The position numbers and the translations under genes are program-made. Under the pieces are notes generated by a model, which was not told where the DNA came from, searched no databases, and worked only from the letters and a program-made list of their open reading frames with translations. A DNA stretch of 64,000 bases, taken from assembly GCA_030536575.1 (NCBI GenBank), contig JAUNPS010000024.1, positions 1 through 64,000 of the forward strand, given 5' to 3'. The DNA is from Eubacteriales bacterium. GTDB taxonomy: Bacteria; Bacillota; Clostridia; Lachnospirales; Lachnospiraceae. Of this stretch, positions 7,802-16,835 are shown in pieces (positions within the stretch are counted from its first letter, which is position 1; each line of letters begins with the position of its first letter).

Positions 7802-8917
7802 TTACTGAATTCCTGTGGCTGCAATGATCTGGTTACTGATCTCCTGTACTGTCGCGGAAGGCGTATACTCCGTACTTCCGAACATCCACTCATGAAGCTG
7901 CCGTACATTCTCGGCCAGATTTACCGGAACGACCACCGACGAACCATTGATGGTCGCAGATACCTGATTAAAGGGGAAGCCCGTGGACTCTCCCATGCTG
8001 TAGGAAGCAATATCCTTGGCCAGACTCAGAATATCCAGCACATTCAGGTTCGTGGACACATCCGGCAGCACCGTATCGATGATCTCGTTCAGCGTCAGCA
8101 GATCCATCCGGCTGGCCTTCGCGAAAATCTGGTTCAGGACCTCACGCTGGCGTTCCGTCCGCCTAAAGTCATATCCGTCCGTATAACGGATCCGGCAGTA
8201 GGACAGTGCCTGCAGGCCGTTTAACGTCTGAAGGCCGGTGCTCGTCACCTGTACAATCTCTTTTCCGGTCACGGCGGAACCTTCCGCCTGGTAACCGTTC
8301 AGCAGATCGATCTCATCCGAGCCCACTTCGATCTCCACGCCGCCGATCAAATCTACCACATCCGCCACGACGTTAAAGTCCACAGTTACATATTTATCAA
8401 TGTCCAGATCCAGATTTTTATTCAGCATGCTCATGGAACGGGACGGGCCGCCGAAATAGTAGCATTCCGTCGCTTTGCGGTACTCGCCGTTCGTATTGTC
8501 CAGGTAGGTATCGCGGTAGACGGATACCAGCTTGATTTCTTTGGTCTTATTATTAATGCTGGCGATCATCAGCGCATCACTGTGCGTATCGCTGTCTATG
8601 AACCCTTCCCTGGAATCCACGCCGTACAGTGCAATGTTCGTATAGCTCTTCAAAACCTTCTGTTCCGCCTCATCAATCTCACTGTTCACCACCAGATCGC
8701 TCTTTGGGATGGAGACTGTCTCCATTTTCGAAAGTTTAAACCAGACGAACAGCACCAGAACCAGGATCAGAAGCACGATCGCTTCCGCCACAAACATGAC
8801 GACCCGTTTGGATTTGCGTTTCTTTTTCTTTATGTGCCGCTTCCCCGGCTCATAATCCGGGTCGTACTGGGGCGCAGGCGTCTCCGGCATTTTCTGTCCA
8901 AAATACGTTTTTCCCAT
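7802..8917 (-). CDS. LytR-CpsA-Psr (LCP) family cell wall ligase
   Basis: 371 aa. A basic N-terminus (KRHIKKKKRKSKR) precedes one membrane helix around residues 40-60, followed by an extracellular LCP domain. That domain contains ALYGVDSREG, TDALMIASINxxTK-like DALMIASINNKTKEIKLVS, VYRDTYLD and the C-terminal RIRYTDGYDFRRTERQREVL. LCP enzymes transfer undecaprenyl-pyrophosphate-linked glycans to peptidoglycan. It sits 12 nt downstream of the initiating sugar transferase, so it plausibly anchors the polymer made by this locus. Start supported by AGGAG. Confidence 0.94.
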   Translation of the reverse strand: MGKTYFGQKMPETPAPQYDPDYEPGKRHIKKKKRKSKRVVMFVAEAIVLLILVLVLFVWFKLSKMETVSIPKSDLVVNSEIDEAEQKVLKSYTNIALYGVDSREGFIDSDTHSDALMIASINNKTKEIKLVSVYRDTYLDNTNGEYRKATECYYFGGPSRSMSMLNKNLDLDIDKYVTVDFNVVADVVDLIGGVEIEVGSDEIDLLNGYQAEGSAVTGKEIVQVTSTGLQTLNGLQALSYCRIRYTDGYDFRRTERQREVLNQIFAKASRMDLLTLNEIIDTVLPDVSTNLNVLDILSLAKDIASYSMGESTGFPFNQVSATINGSSVVVPVNLAENVRQLHEWMFGSTEYTPSATVQEISNQIIAATGIQ

Positions 8918-8929
8918 GGAATTCCTCTC

Positions 8930-10336
8930 CTAGTATGCATTTTTGTTGACAAACCCTTTGAAAAAGGTCATCAGAATGATCTTCAGATCCATTCCAACTG
9001 TCCAGTTTTCGATATAATACAAGTCGCAGTCGATCCGCTTTCGAATGGAAGTATCCCCCCGAAAGCCGTTCACCTGGGCCCATCCGGTCATGCCGGGCCG
9101 CACCTGGTGCTTGACCATGTATCTGGGGATTTCCTCCCGGAATTTTTCCACAAACTGGGGACGCTCCGGCCTGGGGCCCACCAGACTCATATCGCCTTTC
9201 AGCACATTGATGATCTGCGGAAGCTCGTCGATACTGGTACGCCGCATCAGCTTGCCGACCGTGGTCACCCGCGGGTCATTTTTTGTCGTCCAGCAGCTTT
9301 TTTCTTTGGATTCCTCCTGGACTTCCATGGAACGGAATTTGTACATGTTAAAAGGTTTGTTATGGAGGCCTACCCGCTCCTGCTTATAGATCAGCGGCCC
9401 TTTGGAAGTCGCTTTAACCAGAATAGCCGCGATCAGCATTACCGGCGAAAAAACCACCAGCGCCAGCAGCCCGCCGACAATGTCCATCGTGCGCTTGATC
9501 ATCTTATTAAAGGAATTGCTGAGGGGCACATGGCGGATATTGATCACCGGCAGCCCCATCAGATCCTCCGTATAGGGCTTCGTCGGAATGATGTTATTAT
9601 AATCCGGGATGAACTTCGTATGCACGCCGGACTTTTCGCACAAGGCAACGATATGTTCCAGCTTATAGTATTCGCTTAAGCCCAGGGTAATCGCGATCTC
9701 GTCCAGGCTTCCAAAGGGCAGGATCACATTCAGATTCTCGATTCTTCCAATGACCTTTACCCCTTTATACATCGTGCCCCGCTCCACATTATCGTCCAGG
9801 ATGCCCCGGACACGGTAGCCCCACTGGGGGTTCTGGTTAATCCGGTCAATGTACTCCTCTGCGGCGCGGCTGTAGCCTACCAGAACCATCTGTCGGACAT
9901 TGATCCCCTTTCTCCAAATGCTGGTCAGTGCCATCCGCATCAGGTTCCGCACCAGGATTTCGAAAAAGATGTTCAGTACATAAAAAATGAAGACCATCTT
10001 TCTGGAGAAATCGATCATCTGTTCCTTCATCAGGAAGGATACCGATAAAAACACCAGAACTACGATGGTATTCGCTTTGATGATGTTGCTGATTTCCAGA
10101 CGCCGTCCCTGAACCCGCTTGGAAGTATACAGGTTAAAGGCGTAGTATAAAAACAGCGTACCCGGTATAAAGCATACCAGCGCTGTCATATAAACGGAAA
10201 ACGGCAGTTTTCCCGTCGTCTCGTCCCGGATCAGTTCAAACTGAATCAGCCAGGCCAGCAAATAGGACCCGGCTATCACCAGAATATCTAATAGCAACTG
10301 TATGCGGTTAATCAGCTTCTGATTATTATCTTCCAT
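8930..10336 (-). CDS. Undecaprenyl-phosphate sugar phosphotransferase (polyisoprenyl-phosphate hexose-1-P transferase)
   Basis: 468 aa. Four to five N-terminal hydrophobic helices (residues about 10-130) are followed by a Rossmann-like segment (RQMVLVGYSRAAEEYI). The C-terminal bacterial sugar transferase domain has KRTMDIVGGLLALVVFSPV, KGPLIYKQERVG, YKFRSM and LPQIINVLKGDMSLVGPRPE. It starts polysaccharide synthesis by transferring a sugar-1-phosphate to undecaprenyl phosphate, as WbaP or CpsE do. The sugar cannot be told from sequence. It is first in a three-gene unit behind the 10424-10452 promoter. Confidence 0.95.
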   Translation of the reverse strand: MEDNNQKLINRIQLLLDILVIAGSYLLAWLIQFELIRDETTGKLPFSVYMTALVCFIPGTLFLYYAFNLYTSKRVQGRRLEISNIIKANTIVVLVFLSVSFLMKEQMIDFSRKMVFIFYVLNIFFEILVRNLMRMALTSIWRKGINVRQMVLVGYSRAAEEYIDRINQNPQWGYRVRGILDDNVERGTMYKGVKVIGRIENLNVILPFGSLDEIAITLGLSEYYKLEHIVALCEKSGVHTKFIPDYNNIIPTKPYTEDLMGLPVINIRHVPLSNSFNKMIKRTMDIVGGLLALVVFSPVMLIAAILVKATSKGPLIYKQERVGLHNKPFNMYKFRSMEVQEESKEKSCWTTKNDPRVTTVGKLMRRTSIDELPQIINVLKGDMSLVGPRPERPQFVEKFREEIPRYMVKHQVRPGMTGWAQVNGFRGDTSIRKRIDCDLYYIENWTVGMDLKIILMTFFKGFVNKNAY

Positions 10337-10423
10337 GGCGCTCCATATATCTTTCCGGCCCGGTCAGCCAAAAGACATTCCTTCTTTTTTCTGCATCACA
10401 CAGCGCGCGACTGTGTCGTTTTC

Positions 10424-10452
10424 ATCATACATGAAAAAAAGGCAAAGAGCAA
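10424..10452 (-). promoter_or_regulatory. Promoter of the sugar transferase-LCP-glycosyltransferase unit
   Basis: Minus strand TTGCTC (10447-10452), 17 nt, TATGAT (10424-10429). The leader contains an ACACAG/CTGTGT stem-loop around 10398-10416. Confidence 0.6.
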
Positions 10453-10477
10453 CTTAAAATTTTCTGAAATTGTGCTT

Positions 10478-11431
10478 TTATTGGAGTCTTAGCACGATAT
10501 TTTTCCATAATTCTCCTTGGATTCGGCAATAATGTCCAAGATTTTTCCGACGGAACGGATATTTTCTGCCATTTTTTGCCAACTCCACTCCCAGCATAAG
10601 TCCCTTCCAGTATTCGCCGCCAAAGCCTTTTGATGTGAAGAATCCCAGCTTTATCAGTATGCCCAAAAGCAGCAGGGGCGCATTCAGGATGAGTTGGAAA
10701 AGCGGCATATTTTTGTAGATCAGATACAGATTATTCCGGGCGGAATAGCGCACCTTAAATTCATTGTAGCGGGAACCTGTCGTACCGCTTCCCACATGAT
10801 AAACCACAGCCGAAGGCTCAAAGCGGTTCTCATAGCCCTCGACTCTGGCCCGGTAGCCCAGATCAATATCTTCCAGATAGGCGAAATGCTGCTCATCGAA
10901 CAGGCCCAGGCGCACCATCAGCTCCCGGCGGTAGATGGCGGCCCCGGCGCAGGAAGCGAAAATTTTACAGGGCTTCTGGTAATTCGTCACCGGCTTGTCT
11001 TTCCCTCTGGAAAATGCCCAGCCCAGGGCGCAGAAAAAGTCCCCGGCGTCGTCGGTTTTCTCCGGTTCGGCCATCTTGTACATGTGGGCGGCGCAGGAAA
11101 AACAGTTGGGGTGCCGTTCCATGGCATCCACCAGCCGTTCGATGAAATCCGGCATGACTCTGGTATCGTTGTTCAGCAGGATCACATAGGGAGCCTTGGA
11201 CATTTTGACGCCAATGTTGACGGCCTTGCAGAAGCCGAAATTCTCCGAAAGGCGGTGCACCCTGACATTTTGGCAATATTGGGAAACCTTCTGCAGGCTG
11301 TCGTCCGTGGAGCCGTTGTCCACGAAAAGCACCTCGAAGTCCCGGAATGTCTGGGCGTTTAAGGCCTCCAGGCAGTCCTTTAAATATTTACTTCCGTTAT
11401 AATTGGGTATCACTACCGAAACTTTACACAT
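10478..11431 (-). CDS. Family 2 glycosyltransferase
   Basis: 317 aa. A single GT-A domain begins at VSVVIPNYNGSKYLKDCLEA, with donor-site LLNNDTRVMPDF and acceptor-loop AYLEDIDLGYRARVEG. A hydrophobic stretch near residues 245-270 suggests membrane association. The frame opens at 11458, but ATG 11431 is chosen because AAGGAGA lies 5 nt before it. It resembles rhamnosyl- or galactosyltransferases of capsule loci. Last gene of the long upstream unit, 60 nt after the 615-aa glycosyltransferase. Confidence 0.88.
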   Translation of the reverse strand: MCKVSVVIPNYNGSKYLKDCLEALNAQTFRDFEVLFVDNGSTDDSLQKVSQYCQNVRVHRLSENFGFCKAVNIGVKMSKAPYVILLNNDTRVMPDFIERLVDAMERHPNCFSCAAHMYKMAEPEKTDDAGDFFCALGWAFSRGKDKPVTNYQKPCKIFASCAGAAIYRRELMVRLGLFDEQHFAYLEDIDLGYRARVEGYENRFEPSAVVYHVGSGTTGSRYNEFKVRYSARNNLYLIYKNMPLFQLILNAPLLLLGILIKLGFFTSKGFGGEYWKGLMLGVELAKNGRKYPFRRKNLGHYCRIQGELWKNIVLRLQ

Positions 11432-11491
11432 GCTGTCTCCTTCTGTACACGTCCGCATTCCGTGCCGTCTGCCTTTCCGCTTTTTAGACGC

Positions 11492-13339
11492 TCATCCTTT
11501 CCCGGCGGCCTTCCGTTTTTTCGTTTCCTTCCGCGGCTTAATCGAATAGTCGCAGGCCTTCAGCGAAAGATTCCGGTTATAGTACGGGTCGCCCTTTTTC
11601 AGGATATCCAGCCAGTTCGAACGCATATATTCGATCTCGCTCTGGAACCGGCGCTGTTTTTCCGGGGAATCCTCCGGCCCGCGGGTCTTGGATTCGAAAT
11701 GGTACATTTCCACGTAGGGATTGTAGACGACCAGGTAGCCCGCCCGGCGCACTTTCAGGCAGAAATCCACGTCGTTGAAGGCCACTGCCAGCTTCTCTTC
11801 AAAGCCGCCCGCCGCTTCGAACGCCTCCCGTTTCACCATCATGCAGGCCGCCGTCACAGCACTTAAATCCTGCACAAGGGCCACCTTATGCATGTATCCG
11901 GTGCGTTTCCGGCTCATTCCCACAAACAGGCTCCCGGCGCATCCCCCGATTCCCACCGCGATCCCGGCATGCTGGATCGTATCGTCCGGGAAATACAGCC
12001 TGGCCCCCACGATTCCCGTGCCCGGCCGCTGGCAGTACCCCAGCATCTCCTCGATCCATCCCGGCGTGATGACGGTAATATCATTATTCAGGCAGATCAG
12101 GTAATCCCCTTTCGCCTGTGAAATGCCAAAATTATTGATTTTCGAATAGTTAAACGCTTCTTTCCAGTAAACCACCCGGATCCGGTTCTTCCCGTCGATT
12201 TCCTGGTAATACCGAAAAATTTCCTCCGAAACGCTGTTATTTTCCACGATCACAATCTCATAATTCGGATACGTGGTCTTCTCCCGAATAGACGTCAGGC
12301 AGGCTTCCAGCGTCTCCTTCTCATCCTTGTTCGGAATCACAATAGAGACCAACGGCGTTCCCTGCACCGGATAATGCACCCGGTAAAACCCATAGTCTTT
12401 CGTGTGCTCTACCTCGGCTTCCAGCCCCATCCGGTTCAAATGGCCAAGCACCGCCCGTTTTCCTGCATCGTAGGCATACATCTTACTGGCCGGATTATCC
12501 GCTGTGGAGGCCTTATGAATCCGCCAATGATACAAAATTTTCGGAATGTGGGCGATTTTTTCCGTTTTTTCCGTGATCCGCAGCAGGAAATCGTGATCCT
12601 GCGCCCCGTCAAATTCCGCACGAAATCCGCCCACTTCATCGGCCAGACGTTTCCGCACGATCACCAGATGGCAGATATAATTATTCGCACAGAGCAGATC
12701 CGGGTTAAAATCCGGCTTAAAATGCGGCTGGAAATGTTCCGACAGATCCGCCCTCACCTTGTCCTCATCCGTATAGATCAGATCCGGCCATTCCCGCTCG
12801 ATCACGCGGGCCGCCTCGTAAAGGGCATCCTCCGCCAGCAGGTCGTCGTGGTCGAACAGGGCCACATATTCCCCTTCCGCCATCGCGATCGCCGCATTGG
12901 TATTCCCTGCAATGCCGTCGTTTTTTTCCAAAAGCCGGTAGCGGATCCTGGCGTCCTTCTCCTGGTATTCCCTCACCACCGCTTCCACCGCAGACTCCCG
13001 TCCGCTTCCGTCCGCAATGCACAGCTCCCAGTTTTCATAGGTCTGCCGCTGCACGGACTCGATCATCTGACGCAGATATTCCTCCGGTGTCCGGTACGCC
13101 GGCACCACCACGCTGATCTTCACCGGATTTTTCCACTTTCTCCGCTTCTGAGCCGCCCGTTCTTCTTCCGTCAGAAGCCCGTCTTCATACCACTTCTGAT
13201 AGTCTACGGACTGTTCCTCCATCCGCTCGGTCAGGCGCACCCAAAATTCCCTGGGCCCGTAATGCTTCAGATATAAGAGCCCTTTTTTGATATTGTAAGG
13301 CGTCAGACGCCTGAGCATGTGCAAGATTTTTTTAACCAT
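11492..13339 (-). CDS. Tandem-domain family 2 glycosyltransferase (615 aa)
   Basis: It has two GT-A domains. The first starts near residue 75 (ISVVVPAYRTPEEYLRQMIE; DxD region FDHDDLL); the second near residue 335 (VSIVIPNKDEKETLEACLTS; CLNNDITVITPGW; VAFNDVDFCLKVRRAGY). The tail KKGDPYYNRNLSLKACDYSI closely matches the tails of the 814- and 841-aa enzymes upstream, so the three are paralogues. This one lacks their N-terminal beta modules. It likely acts as a bifunctional or processive polymerising transferase at the cytosolic membrane face. The start overlaps the aminotransferase stop by 8 nt. Confidence 0.92.
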   Translation of the reverse strand: MVKKILHMLRRLTPYNIKKGLLYLKHYGPREFWVRLTERMEEQSVDYQKWYEDGLLTEEERAAQKRRKWKNPVKISVVVPAYRTPEEYLRQMIESVQRQTYENWELCIADGSGRESAVEAVVREYQEKDARIRYRLLEKNDGIAGNTNAAIAMAEGEYVALFDHDDLLAEDALYEAARVIEREWPDLIYTDEDKVRADLSEHFQPHFKPDFNPDLLCANNYICHLVIVRKRLADEVGGFRAEFDGAQDHDFLLRITEKTEKIAHIPKILYHWRIHKASTADNPASKMYAYDAGKRAVLGHLNRMGLEAEVEHTKDYGFYRVHYPVQGTPLVSIVIPNKDEKETLEACLTSIREKTTYPNYEIVIVENNSVSEEIFRYYQEIDGKNRIRVVYWKEAFNYSKINNFGISQAKGDYLICLNNDITVITPGWIEEMLGYCQRPGTGIVGARLYFPDDTIQHAGIAVGIGGCAGSLFVGMSRKRTGYMHKVALVQDLSAVTAACMMVKREAFEAAGGFEEKLAVAFNDVDFCLKVRRAGYLVVYNPYVEMYHFESKTRGPEDSPEKQRRFQSEIEYMRSNWLDILKKGDPYYNRNLSLKACDYSIKPRKETKKRKAAGKG

Positions 13340-14459
13340 AGAATTCCTTTATCGACGCTGTGACATGCGCCCTGTCTTCCTCAGTGATCTGGTAATACAT
13401 GGGAAGCCGCAGAAGGCGGTCGCTCTCCTTTGTGGTATAGCGGTCTTCCCCGTGGAACCGCCCGAATTTCCGCCCGGCCGGGGCCGAGTGCAGCGGCACG
13501 TAATGAAAGACGGTATGTATCTGGCGCTCCCGCAGAAAGGCGATCAGCTTCGCCCTGGTTTCCTGGTCGGCGGTTTTTATGTAGTACATATGTGCATTGT
13601 GAACCGCGTAATCCGGGATGAACGGCTGCTCGATGCAGCCCCGCTCTGCCAGCTCTTTTAACTCTTCGTCATAAAACTTCCAGGTATCCATCCGGTTCTT
13701 CGTGATCTCGTCCGCCATCTCAAGCTGGGCCCACAGATAGGCCGCGTTTAAGTCGCTTGGCAGATAGGACGAGCCGTAATTCACCCAGGTATATTTATCA
13801 ATCTGCCCGCGGAAAAATTTACTGCGGTTCGTGCCTTTTTCCCGCAGAATCTCCGCTTCTTCCATGATCCGGTCGTCGGCAAACGCAATCGCTCCGCCCT
13901 CCCCCATGGAAAAATTCTTCGTCTCATGAAAACTGAAGCAGCCGAAATCGCCGATGGTTCCAAGGGCCTTCCCTTTGTAATAGGCGCAGACCGCCTGGGC
14001 CGCATCTTCCACCACCTTCAGATGATGGCGGTTCGCAATCTCCATGATTTCATCCATGGCGCAGGCCACGCCCGCATAATGCACCACCGCGATGGCCTTC
14101 GTCTTCTCCGTCACCGCGTCCTCGATCAGCCGTTCGTCGATGTTCATCGTATCCGGCCGGATATCCACAAACACCAGCCTGGCCCCCCGCTGCACAAAGG
14201 CGTCCGCCGTGGAGACAAAGGTATACGACGGCAGGATCACCTCGTCTCCTGGCTGAATATCCGCCAGCACAGCCGCCATCTCCAGGGCATGGGTACAGGA
14301 GGTCGTCAGGAGCACGTGGTTCGTTTCCAGGCGTTCCTCCAGCCATTTCGAGCATTTTTTTGTGAACATGCCGTCGCCGCTGATCTTCCGGTTTTCCACG
14401 GCCTGTTTCATATATTCCATCTCCCTCCCGGTAAAAGGAGGGACGTTAAAATCGATCAT
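13332..14459 (-). CDS. DegT/DnrJ/EryC1-family sugar aminotransferase (RffA/WecE-like)
   Basis: 375 aa, PLP fold type I. Motifs are TTSCTHALEMAAVL, DEVILPSYTFVSTADAF, EDAAQAVCAYYKG and the Schiff-base lysine in FHETKNFSMGEGGA. The N-terminus IDFNVPPFTGREMEYM and overall pattern match RffA/WecE, which aminates dTDP-4-keto-6-deoxyglucose to a 4-amino sugar. This implies a 4-amino-4,6-dideoxyhexose in the polymer. No acetyltransferase partner is seen in the locus. Overlaps YfhO (4 nt) and the next glycosyltransferase (8 nt). Confidence 0.92.
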   Translation of the reverse strand: MIDFNVPPFTGREMEYMKQAVENRKISGDGMFTKKCSKWLEERLETNHVLLTTSCTHALEMAAVLADIQPGDEVILPSYTFVSTADAFVQRGARLVFVDIRPDTMNIDERLIEDAVTEKTKAIAVVHYAGVACAMDEIMEIANRHHLKVVEDAAQAVCAYYKGKALGTIGDFGCFSFHETKNFSMGEGGAIAFADDRIMEEAEILREKGTNRSKFFRGQIDKYTWVNYGSSYLPSDLNAAYLWAQLEMADEITKNRMDTWKFYDEELKELAERGCIEQPFIPDYAVHNAHMYYIKTADQETRAKLIAFLRERQIHTVFHYVPLHSAPAGRKFGRFHGEDRYTTKESDRLLRLPMYYQITEEDRAHVTASIKEFYG

Positions 14460-16825
14460 GTCGTTTTTGTCCTTTCTTGCTTTGCGTACACCACGAGATA
14501 TCCCAAATAGAGGAGCCAGAAAACAAGGCTGAGGCCGATTCCTTCTTTCAGGTACGGCGCATGGAACGACAGCGTAAAGGTATGGCTTCCTTCCTCCACC
14601 CGCACGGCGGTGAATCCAAGATCCGCCCGGACAAGCTCCTGCGCTTCCCCGTCCACCGTAATCGTCCAGCCCTTCTCAAAGGGAATTGTAAACAGCACAT
14701 AACCGTCTCCCGGTGCTTCGATGCTTCCGGTCAGGCGGCTGTCCCTGCCGTCCTCCCGCACCGTCACCAATGCCGTCTGATCCGTTTTCTCCGCCTGTTT
14801 CGCCGCTTCGGAATCCGCGTCCCCGCCGTTTTCCAGCGCAAGATATTTTTCCAGGATCCGGTCTGTCTTGTGCGTACTTTCGGCCTCTTCGGCCTTCTGC
14901 ACAAAAATTTCCTCCGAAATCACCCGGTCTTCCGAATAAAACGTCCCGATACTGGCCGTCTCTTCGCAGCCATAGACCTGGATTTCTCCAAAGCTCTGTA
15001 AATATTCGTATCCTTCCGGCGCTTCGCCTTTCGAAAGCAGGTAGCGCACGCCCAGGAACGCGGCGAATTCCCCATCGTCCGCAATCTGGCTGAAACTGTA
15101 ATGGTTCTGATCCGCATAATAGATCTCCGGCCTGCAGACGTCGATAAACTGCTGGATATTCCCATTCTGCATGGAATTGTAGGTGCTGACTCCATGATAG
15201 CCCTGGGCCAGCGCATACATCGTCGCATCGTTCTCGGAAAAAGTCTTTTCTACCCGGTAAAACTCCGGATCGTTTTCCGAAATCCACGCCAGTGCATCCG
15301 CCACGTCCGGGTCGTAGACATAGGCCAGATATTCCGTATCATCCGCCGTAACGGTCTGCCTGTCTGTCACGGTGCCGATTCCTTCCAGACACATATTCAG
15401 AACCGCAAGGGCCATCATTGCCGTCCAAAACGTTTTCTGCGTAAAAAAGGTTTTCTTTGTCCCCTGAATTCCCACACAAAAAACCCCCAGAACTGCGACC
15501 ACGGCCATCCCAAGCGTCAGCGCTTTCTGAATCCCAAGAGTGGTAACCGAAAGGCCCATCCGGTAAACATACACCGCCGCAGCTCCTGCCGCCAGCATCC
15601 CAGGCAGATTTCCTTTCCCGCCTTCCAGAAAATAATCCAGCATCCTGGCCATCATCAAGGCGAAAAACGGCATCAGCGCAAAGGTGTAACGGCTGGACAT
15701 CGCACTGAACCCATTATACACCGTCCCCACAAAGGGGAACAGCAGGGAAAAAATGACCAGAGCCACAGCCCCGTAAAGCACAGCCTTTTTATACACCGAA
15801 CATTTCCGTTTTGCAAGCGTCAGCACATACTGTACGGAAAAAATCACGAAAAAGGTGGAGGCAAATACCTGGGGCGCCTCATAATAGTTCATTGCCCCCG
15901 CATAATCCCCGTTTTTATTCTGGAGATTCGCGGAAAAGAAACGGTAAAGCAGCGTCTTATAATATTCCCGGTCCAGCGGCAGAAAACCCGCCAGAAGCCG
16001 CTCGATAAGCGTCTGCTCACTCTCCAGCCTGGACGTCACGCCCAAAATCACAAATGCCGACGGCAGCATGACGCAAAGCCCCATCCCGACGCCAAGCAGC
16101 ATCCCAAGGCAGACTTTTCCGAAAACAAGCAGCCGCCTTTTCACCGGGCATCCTTCCATCAGCAGCACCCGGAAAATCAGGTAAATCCCCGTCGTCAGGC
16201 AGCACATGTAGGAAAGATAGGTACTGTAAAACATGGTCAGGCAGACCGCCAGGGGCAGGCCCGGCCGGATCTTTTTCGCCCGCAGGGAGCGCTCCGCCAT
16301 CAGCAGCAGGAACGGCAGATAAAACATGACCATTCCAAACTGATAATGCTGCCCCCAGACCATCAGAAACCCGTTCAGCCCATAGATATAAGCCGCAAAC
16401 AGTTTCGCGCGCTCCGACAGCGAAAAGGCCGACAAAAACAGATAGCCCATCAGCCCCGCCGCCAGAATCCGCAGGATCTGAATCCAGGCCAGATAATCCA
16501 GCATGTGCTCCGGCCCCAGAAAGACCCCAAGGGCATACAAGAGCATCAGAGACGGGTCGAACAGATTCATCTGATAGACATTGACGCCGAACCCGTTTGA
16601 AAAATCCCACAGGCTGAACGTGCCGTCCCGCAGATGGTTCACGATCGAATGGTACTGCATAATGTACTGCTGCCAGGTGTCGCTTCCAATGTCCGTAAAT
16701 GTCAGATAGGCGTCCCCAAACAGGAAGGGGGCATAAATCACCAAACCGCTTCCAAACAGCAGGGCCAGCAGAATCCAGATTGTTCTTCCTTTTTTTTGTA
16801 GCTTCTGCATGTCATTACTCCGCAT
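14456..16825 (-). CDS. YfhO-family multi-pass membrane protein
   Basis: 789 aa with about 12 or more hydrophobic helices in residues 15-480 and one at the C-terminus. The N-terminal region with LTFTDIGSDTWQQYIMQYHS, then FSNGFGVNVYQ, matches YfhO. An extracytoplasmic beta-rich part lies between about 500 and 755. YfhO proteins are GT-C-like enzymes; in Bacillus and Listeria they glycosylate teichoic acids outside the membrane. I infer that this one adds a side sugar from a lipid-linked donor to the exported polymer. Start ATG 16825 follows AAAGGG; ATG 16810 is possible. It is coupled to the aminotransferase by overlap. Confidence 0.85.
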   Translation of the reverse strand: MRSNDMQKLQKKGRTIWILLALLFGSGLVIYAPFLFGDAYLTFTDIGSDTWQQYIMQYHSIVNHLRDGTFSLWDFSNGFGVNVYQMNLFDPSLMLLYALGVFLGPEHMLDYLAWIQILRILAAGLMGYLFLSAFSLSERAKLFAAYIYGLNGFLMVWGQHYQFGMVMFYLPFLLLMAERSLRAKKIRPGLPLAVCLTMFYSTYLSYMCCLTTGIYLIFRVLLMEGCPVKRRLLVFGKVCLGMLLGVGMGLCVMLPSAFVILGVTSRLESEQTLIERLLAGFLPLDREYYKTLLYRFFSANLQNKNGDYAGAMNYYEAPQVFASTFFVIFSVQYVLTLAKRKCSVYKKAVLYGAVALVIFSLLFPFVGTVYNGFSAMSSRYTFALMPFFALMMARMLDYFLEGGKGNLPGMLAAGAAAVYVYRMGLSVTTLGIQKALTLGMAVVAVLGVFCVGIQGTKKTFFTQKTFWTAMMALAVLNMCLEGIGTVTDRQTVTADDTEYLAYVYDPDVADALAWISENDPEFYRVEKTFSENDATMYALAQGYHGVSTYNSMQNGNIQQFIDVCRPEIYYADQNHYSFSQIADDGEFAAFLGVRYLLSKGEAPEGYEYLQSFGEIQVYGCEETASIGTFYSEDRVISEEIFVQKAEEAESTHKTDRILEKYLALENGGDADSEAAKQAEKTDQTALVTVREDGRDSRLTGSIEAPGDGYVLFTIPFEKGWTITVDGEAQELVRADLGFTAVRVEEGSHTFTLSFHAPYLKEGIGLSLVFWLLYLGYLVVYAKQERTKTT

Positions 16826-16835
16826 GGTTTCCCTT

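Noticed and set aside
15101-16600. 500-codon plus-strand frame opposite YfhO
   Set aside because: Composition rich in R, P, Q and H, typical of an antisense shadow; no ribosome site or domain.
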